The translations under genes were made by a program, and so were the position numbers. The notes beneath the pieces were generated by a model. It was not told the origin of the DNA. It saw nothing but the letters and a program-made list of their open reading frames with translations, and did not search any database. From Epithemia pelagica (taxonomy: Eukaryota > Bacillariophyta > Bacillariophyceae > Surirellales > Surirellaceae): a stretch of 64,000 nt of DNA. The stretch covers positions 1,860,001 through 1,924,000 of the forward strand of contig OX337229.1 of the NCBI GenBank assembly GCA_946965045.2. Direction: 5' to 3'. Shown here piece after piece: positions 29,215 through 39,308 of this stretch. How positions within the stretch are numbered: the stretch's first letter is position 1; every line of letters begins with the position of its first letter.

Positions 29215-29976
29215 TTAAAGATCCGCTGCATTGGGAGATGAGATGGTGGGTGGTCCTGATTGACCGAATGCCGAGGAATAAGTGAACTGACTGACGAGTG
29301 CATTCCTTCGTTCGCGCGGTAAGATCTTGGTGAACAAGTCCGCGATGTTCGACTCCGTGTCCTCTTTTCCGACACGCATAATGGATGCAGCAACGGCCTC
29401 CCTCACTGCGTGGTAATTAATCGCGTTGTGTCTCTTCGACAAGATGGATGCTGGTAGACTCGTGTTCTTGACCACGCCCCTGTTGTCACAAAATACATCG
29501 GCGGGACCCACCACTGGCACTCCGAACATTCGAAGTTTGTACCTTGTCGCTACGATCATCTCCTTTGCAATCCTTAATGCAACAAATTCACTTCCAAAGC
29601 TGGAAGTCTCGACTGTATTCTGCCGCTTGGAATACCAAGTGATTGGCGCGTTCTGAAGAAAGATGAGAATACCTGTGTGAGATCGTCTCGTCACCATGTT
29701 ACCGGCATGGTCGGCATCAACGAAGCAGGTCACTTTGATCGGTCTTCCAAGTGGCTCAGGCATTCCCGGTGGTAACTCTTCTGCGACAGTCCCATAAAAT
29801 TCTTGCCATTCCTTGATGGGGACTTGGGCAAAGCAACTCTCGTCGACGGGCACATCTTTCGGGTCGAAAACCATTTTCAATTTCGGGTGTTTTTTCACGA
29901 ATGCAAAGACATGATATATGGCTTCGAGGTGACCGCGCCGTGGATTCGCGAGGTATTGCGACATAAGCGATACCTC
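29215..29976 (-). pseudogene. Copia RNase H fragment, cut off from the reverse transcriptase
   Basis: The frame reads LEVSLMSQYLANPRRGHLEA as the end of the reverse transcriptase, followed by a copia RNase H. Recognisable parts are VTCFVDADHAGNMVTRRSHT, ITWYSKRQNTVETSSFGSEF with the catalytic Glu, VFCDNRGVVKN with the third Asp, and KRHNAINYH. The upstream part of the same ORF lies beyond the Harbinger insertion, at 33124 and above. This half is otherwise open to its stop. Confidence 0.9.
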
Positions 29977-30171
29977 CAGGGAGCTGGGGTAATCCTGAGC
30001 AGCTCGCTGTCATGCCAGGCAAAGTCTGACTACAAAGCGGAACACGACCAGAACGCTTAATCGATGTACTATAGCATAAACTATGAACATGGACAAATAG
30101 AGAACTAATAGAAAGATTTAGGCCCACCACCACCCGGTTTTTGCAACCGCCCCAAATCATACTACATTTAT

Positions 30172-31316
30172 TTACAGACGCACCATCTTGTGTTTCATGC
30201 CGCCTTCAAACTTGGCGTCCGGCTCATGTAGGGAAATCAACAACGCTCTGAATGCGTTTGTTATGTCGTACATAAATTCGTAGTCGAACCTGCTTTGGAC
30301 CATGAAAGGAAGAGTCAGAGAAAACTTTGACCTGACAAAGTCTGTTTCTCTTTTTCGCATCTGATTCATGGCGTCTTCCAAAGCAAGTTTCATTCGTAGG
30401 TTTTTCTCCTCGACATGCCACTCTCTGTGCATGTGTTGGGTTAGATACTGGATATGAGTTGCGTTGTCAGGCCAAATTACCTTCACATGTACCTGTAGCT
30501 GGCTTGGATCCACTTCAATCAAGCAATTTGTTGTGTCTTCATGTGCAATACCTGTAGGCAACACCACCAAAATCACCAAATGACGCTGTTTCTTGTCGTC
30601 GACCCACTGTGTCAAGACATGAGGAGGCTCCCAATTCCTCATCATGTCATTACCACTGTCTTCTTCATTTGTCTTTTTCCTCTTTTGTTGTAGTTGTACC
30701 TGTAGTGTCTCCTGTAATGGCATGGATCCTGCCACCCTTTTCTTCACCATAGCATCATCACTGACAACAGACTCAGGAGCGACCTTGGCAGCAACACCTG
30801 GTCATAAAAGACAATAAACCACCACAGGTAAGGACAGTGACTCAACAATCAATCAAACAGTGTACACTGGCACTTACCTTGTCCTTTGGACGACCCAAAC
30901 AAAGAAGGAGCTGGTTTGAGATCTCCATCATTGGGGTTCCTTACCTTTCCACCCATAGATGGGGCCGTCTCACCACCACCCAACAACTCATGACCAGTCT
31001 CTCTCTCATGTTGATCCTTCAAGTGGACTTGATATTTTTTTTTGGCTTTGTTGAGGGCCAACCTGAATGATTCCAATTTGTACTTTTGGAAAACAGCATG
31101 CTCCAACCACACAGATTTGGGTGTGGCGCTCTCCAGGATCAAGCCTTCTGACACGATTTTGTCAAGGAATTCGGCATCTTTCGACTTTGAATCCCACGAA
31201 AGCAGGGCACCCTCGCCCAAAGTGTTGCGGCCAGACCTGGTCATCGGAGTATAGGTACTATTAGTACCTAAAACTGTAGCGCGAGGGAGTGCAAAACCAG
31301 ACTGGTCTGTTCGCAC
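30172..31316 (-). CDS. Harbinger second ORF (accessory DNA-binding protein candidate)
   Basis: Two exons, 31316-30878 and 30797-30172, flank an 80-bp intron (GTAAGT donor, ACCAG acceptor) and join in frame to 354 aa. Exon 1 contains LLSWDSKSKDAEFLDKIVSE, SVWLEHAVFQKYKLESFRLA and a basic stretch, NKAKKKYQVHLKDQHERE. This has a Myb/trihelix-like flavour without a clean tryptophan pattern. Exon 2 ends in a conserved-looking alpha/beta region (HLVILVVLPTGIAHEDTTNC, FRALLISLHEPDAKFEGGM). By family knowledge, Harbinger elements encode a Myb-like partner that binds the ends and brings the transposase to the nucleus. Position and orientation support that role; sequence evidence alone is weak. Confidence 0.7.
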
Positions 31317-31437
31317 GAAAACTAATTATGACCCTAAAAACAGTTCACCAAAATCCAAACTGGGTCGGTTTTCATCATGGACTCCATTTTTCAATCGAGG
31401 AGGCCATGCCCAATTTGGCTCCAATTCTTAAAGTAGT

Positions 31438-31659
31438 GCGACCCACGTATTGCCCTTGCCTCGGGTCAACCGTGGGTCGTTCGTCCAAATGAATTGGGCA
31501 CTTATAAGGTGTCCTGGGTCGGTTTTAAAAAACGAGCTGGGTCGTTTTTTTCGAGCCAGGTCGTTTTTTCAAAACCGACCCAGGACACTTTCTAGTGGTT
31601 CAAATGATATAATCAAGCGACCCACAGTTTACCCAAGATAAGGGCAATATGTGGGTCGC
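31438..31659. repeat. 222-bp fold-back (long inverted repeat)
   Basis: The left arm runs GCGACCCACGTATTGCCCTT and onward, and the right arm is its inverse, ending GGGTCGC at 31659. Further in, GTGTCCTGGGTCGGTTTT followed by AAAAACGA occurs in both arms, so pairing extends over roughly 105 bp per arm with scattered mismatches and one looser patch. Each arm also contains its own short palindrome (CGACCCAC/GTGGGTCG). The motif CTGGGTCGGTTTT appears once more just outside, at about 31359. TTAA-containing sequence flanks both ends. It lies between the divergent Harbinger genes. Confidence 0.82.
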
Positions 31660-31999
31660 TTAAGATGTAGAAAGGAATAGGATGTTGGCGAGGTAGGGCC
31701 CTTCAGAAATTCCAGTTTTTGAATGAAAACGATTTTTGAATCGATTTCTGCACCGTTCCAGGCCGGTTCCAATGACCGGACACGAATTCGAATGAGTCAC
31801 TATATGTAGAACAGTACAAAGTTTAGTCTCACTGCTCAACTGACCAGCCAATCAAATGAACGTGATGAAATTTCAAAAAACCTCTTCCAATGAACTGACA
31901 GTACTACACAGAGACAGACCGAGATCAGAGTGAAGGTGTGGTCAGCATTGCGACACAAACTGAGCAAACATAAATTTTCCAAAGCGATTTTCTCCCACC

Positions 32000-33022
32000 A
32001 TGTTGGTGACACAACGAACATTCATTAACTTGGCTCTGCCAATGCTTGGTAGAGCAAGACACTCACATTCACTTGATTTCTCACGTGCTTTTCGCTCTTA
32101 CTTTGGAATGTCTCCTTTGCTCTGTGTTCATGTGTGGGATGAACTGGACAGTTCATTGCCCAAAGGTGCATCGCCTCGTCATTTGTTGTGGACACTGGCT
32201 TTTCTGAAAGTCTATGCTACAGAGGATGTTATGGTCTCAATAGCCAAAACAACGAGGAAGACCTACAGGAAGTGGGTCAAAGTGTTCGTAGATTTGTTGT
32301 ATAGTGGTCTTCATTATGTAAGTACATGGCCCTACATGAATTTGCCATGAAGTCGTCCTCCTCATATCTGACCATTGCTGTTGTTCTTATAACAGGTTGT
32401 ATGGGACAATAGGTTTGATTGTTGTGTACCTGGACAGGTCTGTTTCATTAGTTTGGATGGTACTGACTTCAGGATTTTGGAGCCGTCACCTTTTGATCCA
32501 AAATGGTACTCGCACAAGTTTAAGGGAGCAGGTGTGAGGTATGAGGTGGGAATCTGCCTGAAAACTGGCTGGATAGTGTGGTGGAATGGTGCATTCCCTT
32601 GTGGCGCTTGGCCAGACCTACGGATTGCCAGAGACTGGCTTGTTCAAGAGCTACTACCGAATGAGAAAGTGATTGCTGATGGTGGTTACAACGATTCTGG
32701 ATGCTACTTTGTCACACCTACTGGAAGAAATGACTATCAAGACAAGATGATGGCAGATGCCAGGGCGAGACATGAAACTGTCAACAATTTACTGAAACAT
32801 TACAATATCTTAAAGGAGAAATACAGAGGAGATCTCGATGGGCATCACAAGGTGTTTGGAGCAGTGGTGAATCTGGTTCAGATGAAGATTGAAAATGGTG
32901 AGGCAAAAGTGTTTCAGATCGAAGTGGAAGATGACCAGCAGTACAAATATGTAGCGGTTATGAACCGGGTGGTGGTGGGTTTTAATAGTACTAGCAGTCA
33001 GTATATCATCTTTTGTCGCTAG
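32000..33022 (+). CDS. Harbinger-family DDE transposase
   Basis: Exons 32000-32317 and 32396-33022 flank a 78-bp GTAAGT...ACAG intron, giving 314 aa in frame. The first exon is a helical N-terminus (SPLLCVHVWDELDSSLPKGA, HLLWTLAFLKVYATEDVM, SIAKTTRKTYRKWV), which is the helix-turn-helix-like segment preceding a DDE_Tnp_4 domain. Exon 2 has the catalytic core: first Asp in FISLDGTDFRI, second Asp in KVIADGGYND, and the Glu in RARHETVNNLLKHY. All three are present and no stop or frameshift interrupts the frame. The enzyme would cut and paste elements bearing the matching terminal repeats. Confidence 0.9.
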
Positions 33023-33057
33023 AGTATTCTTTATTCAGAAAAAGCGTTCGGTAACTC

Positions 33058-36000
33058 CTATAGGTCACAGTCAGTATCTGACTGGTAAGGTAGCGACCTG
33101 CTCAGGATTACCCCATCTCCCAGGTAGATATCAATCCGTCCTAGTTCGACGGCCCATCGGAGGATCCCTATCAGTTGTTGATATCGGTTGGTCAAGTCTG
33201 GCCCCAGTTCGGGGCTGCTGTCTAACTCTGGTTTGTAAGAAGTCACAATGGGAACCTTTGCCGTCGTTTTCAAGTGCTGCCCGTCCCCGTCTTTTTCTAA
33301 CATTTGCTCGACAATCTTCACAGCGTTTATCAGATATTTTTCGCTCGACATTCCCCACGCCCAGCTGCCATCCGGCAGACTATGCTTGTAGATCTGTGCC
33401 CCAAGGTAAGTGCTTGGTTCTCCCACACTGCCCGCTTTGATCTTGTAGTGACTGTCGATTTCGTCTAACACAGGCTGTGGTTTGGCGCTCACCAGCAGTA
33501 TGTCATCCACATAAACAAGAATCAACTCGTAATATTCCTCCCCATTTTCCCTTCGTGCCTTTCTTCGCAACACACACGGGTCTGCCCTTGTATCCTTGAA
33601 GCCCATGCCATAGAGCGTGTTCATTAAAGTCACCCGCCAGCTGGCTCCTGATGATTTTAGCCCATAGAGCGCTCTTGTCATAACACATACCTTTCCTTTG
33701 TCTTCATTCCCAACTTCTGACCCACCTAGGAACCATACCTTCTCCCTGCATGGAGCATTTAGGTAGGCGTTCCCGATGTCGCATGCCATTACCTCCAATT
33801 CCGATCCGGATCGAATCCCGGCTCACCACGCTGGAATAGGTTAAGCTCGACGGTGCGTCCGTCATGTGCCCTCCTGCTACTAACCGTGCTTTTCTTGTCA
33901 AATCTAACTTGATGTCGAAAACCATGTGGCAAGCGATTTCTGTGTAGCCTATGAGCTGTCGCCCTGCTTGCACGTCGTCCAATGCCAGGTCCTCGCGCGC
34001 TTCCCATGCGATCTTGACCGCCTTCAATTCCTTATCGATCGCCTTCTGCCAGAAATCCGTCCCCGTCTCTTTGTCTATTACGAGTGCCTCGTCCACCGAA
34101 TGTGGTAGTCTAATTCCGAATTTCTCAGTGGTCTTCCAGTACTTCTTTCTCACTTTATTAATCATGCGTCTCATGTGATTCAATGTCTGAGGCACCCACC
34201 AATGAAACGCGGGTTCCGTTTCTATATGTTGTGCGACCGCATATTCAGCCAAGTCAATGGGGTATCCATCCTTGACGTCTTTCAATGCCATCCAGTCTTG
34301 AGTTCCGTCCATAAAGTCTACTGCAATTTCCCAACCCTTGGTTGTTCTTTTCGGGTGTCTATTTCCATTGCTCGCCAGGACAAACCCTTCCTCCTTCGGG
34401 ACAGCGTCCCCGTTCTTCCTGTGTCCAACAATTTCCTTGATGATGAGGAACTGGTTCCCCTCGTCGTCGATCTTTGCGAACAAATTCTCGGCAACAACAT
34501 TTGCGGTGTACTCGTGAATGACGCCGCCCGGAAATTTTACTTCGTAAGTTCTTGTATCGAACAATGGATTTTTGTGCCTTTTGCCCACTGGCTGGCCGTC
34601 TAACCCTCTCTGCCTCTTTGTCACCGTTCCTATGATTTCGTCCCCGCCGAAATCCATTCGGATCTGCGCTCCCACGTATTCGTCGTACCCGTTGCCGAAT
34701 TCGTCTGCGTCCGGTTTCGGATCCTCTATCATGGTCCCATATTCTTCGTCACTGGGTACTATCCCCTTCTTTCGCCATTCTTCGTCCGCTTCCTCCGTCA
34801 CGTCCTGGAGGTAACCCGGGCCACCTTCCACCTTTTCGGTGAAGTTCGCATCGTCGAGCCTTTCTGCAACAATCAACTTAAACTGGTCAATTCTTGCCCG
34901 TACCTCTGCCTTGTCGTAATCCTCTTTGGTGACGTGCTGCACCGTCGTCCGTGCAACTATTTTCCCTGATTTTGTCAGCACCCAATAGCACAAATCGCTA
35001 CCAATCCGGTGCGCAACGCCGAGCCAGTAACCAAGCTGTGTCTGTTTGTCTGCAGCATCCATTTTTTGATTCGTGTGGAACCAGACGAGATCAAAGAATT
35101 CAAAATCGGCCCATTCCGAAATGTCAGGAGTCTCTCCAGTAAGTCGCTCAATGCCTGATCTCCCGTCTTGTCCCCGGGCGACGCGACTGAGTAGACTCGC
35201 TTCATAGACGAGGCCAAAGTCCCACAGTCGTTGGGGAATTTGTCGATCGGCCATGCGTCGCCGCCACCGTTGTTTCAAGAGACCTATCTCCCGCTCCGCC
35301 TTATGGTTTTGCTTGCCTGTGCCCTTTTCCGCGAAATGCATGTCAATGCGATGATAACGAACCAATTTTTGAAAGAATGTCGATAACCCGGTCTGTTCTC
35401 CAGCTAGATCGGCCGTGAGTCTGTCAGGGATGCCTACTTGGTCTATAAAATCAGCCAATGATTGTCCTGCATGTGCCTTTGTCGTCATAGGAAATACCAT
35501 AGTGAACTGTCCGTCAGTAAACACTTGAGCGCATTTGTTTCCACTCAAGGAGGTCGTCTTGCTGAACAGGGTGTCTGTGTGGAACCTAGTTTGGAGCCGG
35601 TTGCGATGCAATGCTAGGTTGTCTACCCGGTACCGGCGGGTAATCGGAGCGACCGCCGTGCGGATTCCCTGTTGGGTGGTAACTCGGATGGTATTCCGAG
35701 CGCTATCCAACCCGATCTTCCATTTCCTGCTAAGCGTTTCGGCTGAAACCCCTGAATGCCTAGCCGATTCCATTTGCTTCACGTTTGCTAGTGCGCAATT
35801 CAGTTCTTGTGGGACAAGAAGTCGTGAGACGTGGCCAATCCCCGTCTCGCTCGCGGCATATCCTTCGTCATAAGGGCTCGCTCCAGGTTGCGACAAGTCG
35901 ACCGTCCTTGGATTCCATGATTCCTGTCGAGTTATGACAACATGTGGCAGCTGTTCAATCTCTTGGTAGCTAGGCGCTCGGGACTCAAAATAGACCGTGG

Positions 36001-38441
36001 TGCCTTCGATCGTGAATGGGATATAAAAGTCATCCGCCCATATTCCGAATCCGTCACCCTGTCGTGTCGGGTCATCCTTCACCGTGTGACCGGCGTGTCG
36101 CACTTGGTTTTGGTTTAACAACGTCTTATTTAATTTTTGTCCAAACCATAGCATCTGATGACCAATTAGAATCGTTTCTGCCCCAGTCTTGACGTCACGC
36201 ACTACCGTGGCACATGTCGCGATCGGAACATGCGTCTCCCCCACTTGATTTCCAGCGAAATCATTTACAGCACATTCGGTGCCAGTTGTTTCTACCAACG
36301 ACCAATTGGCCCCTGCACAACAGGTGTCGGCCATGGTGTCCATCTCGTTGCGGCCTGTCACCATGCTTTGGGTCTTGTCAGTCTCTACCTGCCATCCTTT
36401 CTCCACCTTGCCCACATGTCGTCTCGGGCCACAGGTGATCGTACTCACTCCCCTTCCCTCTGTCTCTGTCGAGCCTCCACCGTATGCGCCTGCCCCAAAT
36501 CGACGTCCGTTGGTACTACCCCTGTCGCCACTCATCCCCGTGGCTGTACCAGTTGTTTGCTCCCCTGTCTCGCTGCCCCCATTGGCGCGATTCTCATCAG
36601 TCTGTACCTGGCCAATCCCACGGCCGCCTCCTCGGCCTCGTCCCCCGTTGCCGTCTCGGCCACGACCGCCCCCTCGGCCACCACCGCCGTGCCTTTCTCG
36701 GTTCAACCAGCGTCGTTCTTGGAAGATATACCTTTGTCCATTTGCGCCGAGAGTGGTCATTTCTTCGTCGCTAAAGCGTCTTTGCACATCGGTTACGTCG
36801 ACGCCGTACATCGTGTACACCCCATTGGAGTGACTGAGGCCTTGGATGTTTCGAGATCGATTGTTGGCTGTGGCCGTTGTCGAGGTGTTTGTCTCGGAAA
36901 TGAACCGGTGCCGGCCACCACGTGTCCCCCCAACCATCGCTTGAGGAAACAATTCGGACACTTCTGTCGAGATGTGCGATATAGCACCTTGGATGTCGGA
37001 ACGGAAGTTGCTTCTCACGTGTCCCTTTATAACAGCAAATTCAGCGGTTGAGATCTTGATATTATCGATATTATCAAGCAGAATCTTGACCTGGTTGGAG
37101 GGTGTGCGTTGATTGGGAGTGGGCTCCAAAGTCCGGAATGCACGCAATAACTTGGCCGAATAGGCGTCAAAACTGTAGACTCGCTCATTGTTGTAGAATA
37201 AGTTTTCTAGGACTGCCTCTGCCTTGATGACCCGTTTTTCCTTTTGACCGCCGCCATCATAATGCCCGACGAGGGCAAGCCGAGCCCCACGACCGTCTTG
37301 TTGGGCCTGGAACCTGGAACGGTTGAATCCAGGTTGCCGGTTGATCTTTCACTCGATCACTAAGGAGACGAAAGACTTGTCGATTGTCTTGTTGGTAGTA
37401 TGCACCACGCAACGGGTAGCTATACATTTTGCGCTCTCGATCGGACGTAAATACATGGCCGGGCTCTAGGTCAGGTCGAATCACATAGTCTAGGGCAATC
37501 CTCTGCTTGCCCATGATGTTAGACAGGTAGGTCGGGAACTCTTGGCTCCAATCTTCCCATGCGTCTTCTTTAAGGATGTCAGGCTTGATATCCGGGGAAT
37601 TGTCTTGGGCGTCTTCAATTTCTATGTCGTCCAGTGCAGAAGCCAGTGTCGCAGCGTTGAATTCTCCGGCATATAAGATGCGTCCTTGTCGTCGGGCCTT
37701 TCCTGCCCAAAAACAGAGTCCTTGAATGTTTAAGACTACTCCCGTAGGGATGCTAATAGGTACCGTACGTTTTTCCAAACGTGATGCCAGTTGGGAGACG
37801 TCGTCTGCGGACATTCGTCCGAACGCTTGAAGCGTGTTCAGGCGTTCTGTAACCTCAAGGGCATGGATTTCTTGAGGGTTAGCACCGCAAACGGAGAGTG
37901 CGAGTCCAACCGCAGACAATGGCATCGCTGGAGGTGGTCCAGCGTGACCTCCACCTCCTCCACCGCCTGGTGCACCTCCGCCGCCAGCGCCTCCTCCGCC
38001 ACCGGCACCACCACCGGCGCCACCACCGGCGCCACCGCCTCCGGCGCCTCCTCCAGCGCCGCCGCCTCCGGCACCTCCTCCGGCGCCACCGCCTCCAGTA
38101 CCACCTCCGGTACCTCCACTGGTGCCTCCGCCAGTCCCTCCACCGGTACTTCCGCCGGTGCCACTCCCGGCGCTCCCTCCGGCGCCGTCCCCAGTGTTGC
38201 CTCGCCCACTGGTCCTTCCTCCGCTGGCCCCTGCGCCAGGTCCTTGTCCTGCGCTGCCTCGAGCGCTCCCGCTGGTCCCAGTACCAGGGTCTCCGCTCAT
38301 CCGAGCAGTCGTTCCCATGCCCGTAGTTGAAGAACCGTGAGTTCCTTCGTTCGGCGGATTCTTTCCCATTCCGCCATCCTTCGGGTATCCCTTCGCGGTG
38401 TTTACACCGTTCCTCGTCGCAGCTCTGGTCGTCGTCGTCAT
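33058..38441 (-). pseudogene. Copia gag-protease-integrase-reverse transcriptase, frameshifted
   Basis: From the ATG at 38441 the frame reads a Gly/Ala-rich gag N-terminus (a long GAGGGAGGG-type run at 37920-38110) and a conserved gag core, until a 7-bp tandem duplication at 37306-37320 shifts it. The next frame continues to 33798 with an Arg/Gly-rich stretch, the protease (MADTCCAGANWSL), integrase (Asp in VFTDGQF, Asp in RLTADLAGEQ, Glu in KAEREIGLLKQRW), and the start of the reverse transcriptase (KARLVAGGHMTDAPSSLTYS). A deletion at about 33803-33808 shifts it again. The RT core then reads EVMACDIGNAYLNAPCREKV, ALYGLKSSGASWR and ELILVYVDDILLVS, up to the Harbinger insertion at 33121. The gag stop at 37257 is therefore a mutation rather than a natural boundary. 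Confidence 0.9.
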
Positions 38442-38495
38442 CACTTCAATCGCTTCGATTTCTTCAATCCAAGAGAGTCTGTGGGTCTGATAAAC

Positions 38496-38675
38496 TCACT
38501 AATTCAGGTCGTCCGAATAGCAAGTTCGTGTCAAACAAAAGACTAAGCCTTAGGCCTTACAATCTACATTCGTCCTCTTTTCAGTAAACGGGTAAGGAGT
38601 AATGACCGTGTCCCTCATCTATCCCAATCTTTTCCCTACAACCGGGACTCTGAGTCTTGGCACCCGGATTAAACA
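38496..38675 (-). repeat. 5' LTR of the copia element
   Basis: This 180-bp LTR is uninterrupted and runs from TCACTAATTCAGGTCG to CCGGATTAAACA on the plus strand. It provides the empty-site sequence that shows where the MITE landed in the other LTR (GGCCTTACAATC, intact here). Confidence 0.9.
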
Positions 38676-39308
38676 AAAGAAGTGTGAGAGGTGAGAGACA
38701 AAGTTGGGACAAAAAAGTCTCAATGCTCCCACATCATCCGAAGACAGTGCACTACTCGAGCGACAAATTTAGCTTAAGAGAGGTAAAAGACCTTCATGGT
38801 GATTCACATATATTATACGAGTATTGATTGGTCTTGGTCTTTGCAATCGTGCACGGTCACCGGTGAGTCAAACAAGATGGTCTCCCATGGTTTACGAGCT
38901 ATCGGGTACTCCTACGAGGTACGAGGAGCTCGTACAATATCGTCTATCGTTTTTATCGTTTCCTCGAAGAAATAATACTCGTATGATGATGGAGCAACCC
39001 ACTTTCATTTTGGGGAGCGATGGGGGATAGATCCAATCTTCTACATAATAATAATAAAAGGAGCTACCATTGTAATAGAAATGAAATCGGGTTGCTCCTT
39101 TAGGACCTGATAATCTCAACAGTAAAGTTTGTACTCCTACTGTAGATAACAGATAGTAGAAGTAAAAAGTGCACGAGTCGTCAATAATTGAATCTGATTG
39201 GTGGTTGGGTGTTCTTCCTGAGAAACTTGACTGGGTAAGAGTACGATCCAACCGACAGCTTTTGGGTTTTGGGTTGTGTTCTGATACCAACTGTGAACCA
39301 AGATCCAG
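38676..39308. other. Intergenic region with a small inverted repeat
   Basis: This 633-bp stretch lies between the retrotransposon and the SDR gene. GGAGCAACCCACTTTCATTT at about 38991 is the near inverse of GAAATGAAATCGGGTTGCTCC at about 39078-39098, differing at two positions, so a hairpin with a loop of about 65 bp is possible. No gene is apparent. It probably includes the promoter of the SDR gene. Confidence 0.5.

Larger units (their letters stand above)
29980..33120. mobile_element. PIF/Harbinger DNA transposon, apparently complete
   Basis: This 3,141-bp element sits inside the copia reverse transcriptase, between codons for DIYL and EVSLM. Its ends form inverted repeats of about 28-30 bp: GGAGCTGGGGTAATCCTGAG on the left and GGAGATGGGGTAATCCTGAG as the inverse of the right end. 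It is bounded by a 3-bp duplication CAG (29977-29979 and 33121-33123), and removing it with one CAG restores the copia reading frame across the site. It carries a plus-strand transposase and a minus-strand second ORF, divergently arranged as is usual for the superfamily, with a fold-back between them. The CAG/CTG duplication, rather than TTA/TAA, is the CWG variant known from some animal Harbinger elements. Confidence 0.93.
28369..38675 (-). mobile_element. Ty1/copia (CoDi-like) LTR retrotransposon, nested and defective
   Basis: Two LTRs in the same orientation flank gag, protease, integrase, reverse transcriptase and RNase H, in copia order on the minus strand. The right (5') LTR is 38496-38675 and the left (3') LTR is 28369-29158, enlarged by a MITE. 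The LTR begins TGTTTAATCC on the minus strand. A candidate primer-binding site (TTATCAGACCC) follows the 5' LTR. The outer flanks share AAAG, which may be what remains of the target duplication. The coding region carries a 7-bp duplication in gag, a deletion/frameshift in the reverse transcriptase and a 3.1-kb Harbinger insertion, so this copy cannot be autonomous. The CoDi assignment is by resemblance and host context. Confidence 0.92.

Noticed and set aside
36214-37051. Plus-strand open frames of up to 273 codons opposite the copia protease region
   Set aside because: They overlap the well-supported gag-pol frame and show only composition-driven Pro/Ser/Ala residues.
37920-38110. Long Pro-, Leu- and Arg-rich open frames on the plus strand opposite the copia gag
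   Set aside because: They are antisense translations of the Gly/Ala-rich codon run of gag (GGC/GGA/GCC repeats), which keeps all frames open. No start context, splice signal or domain supports them.
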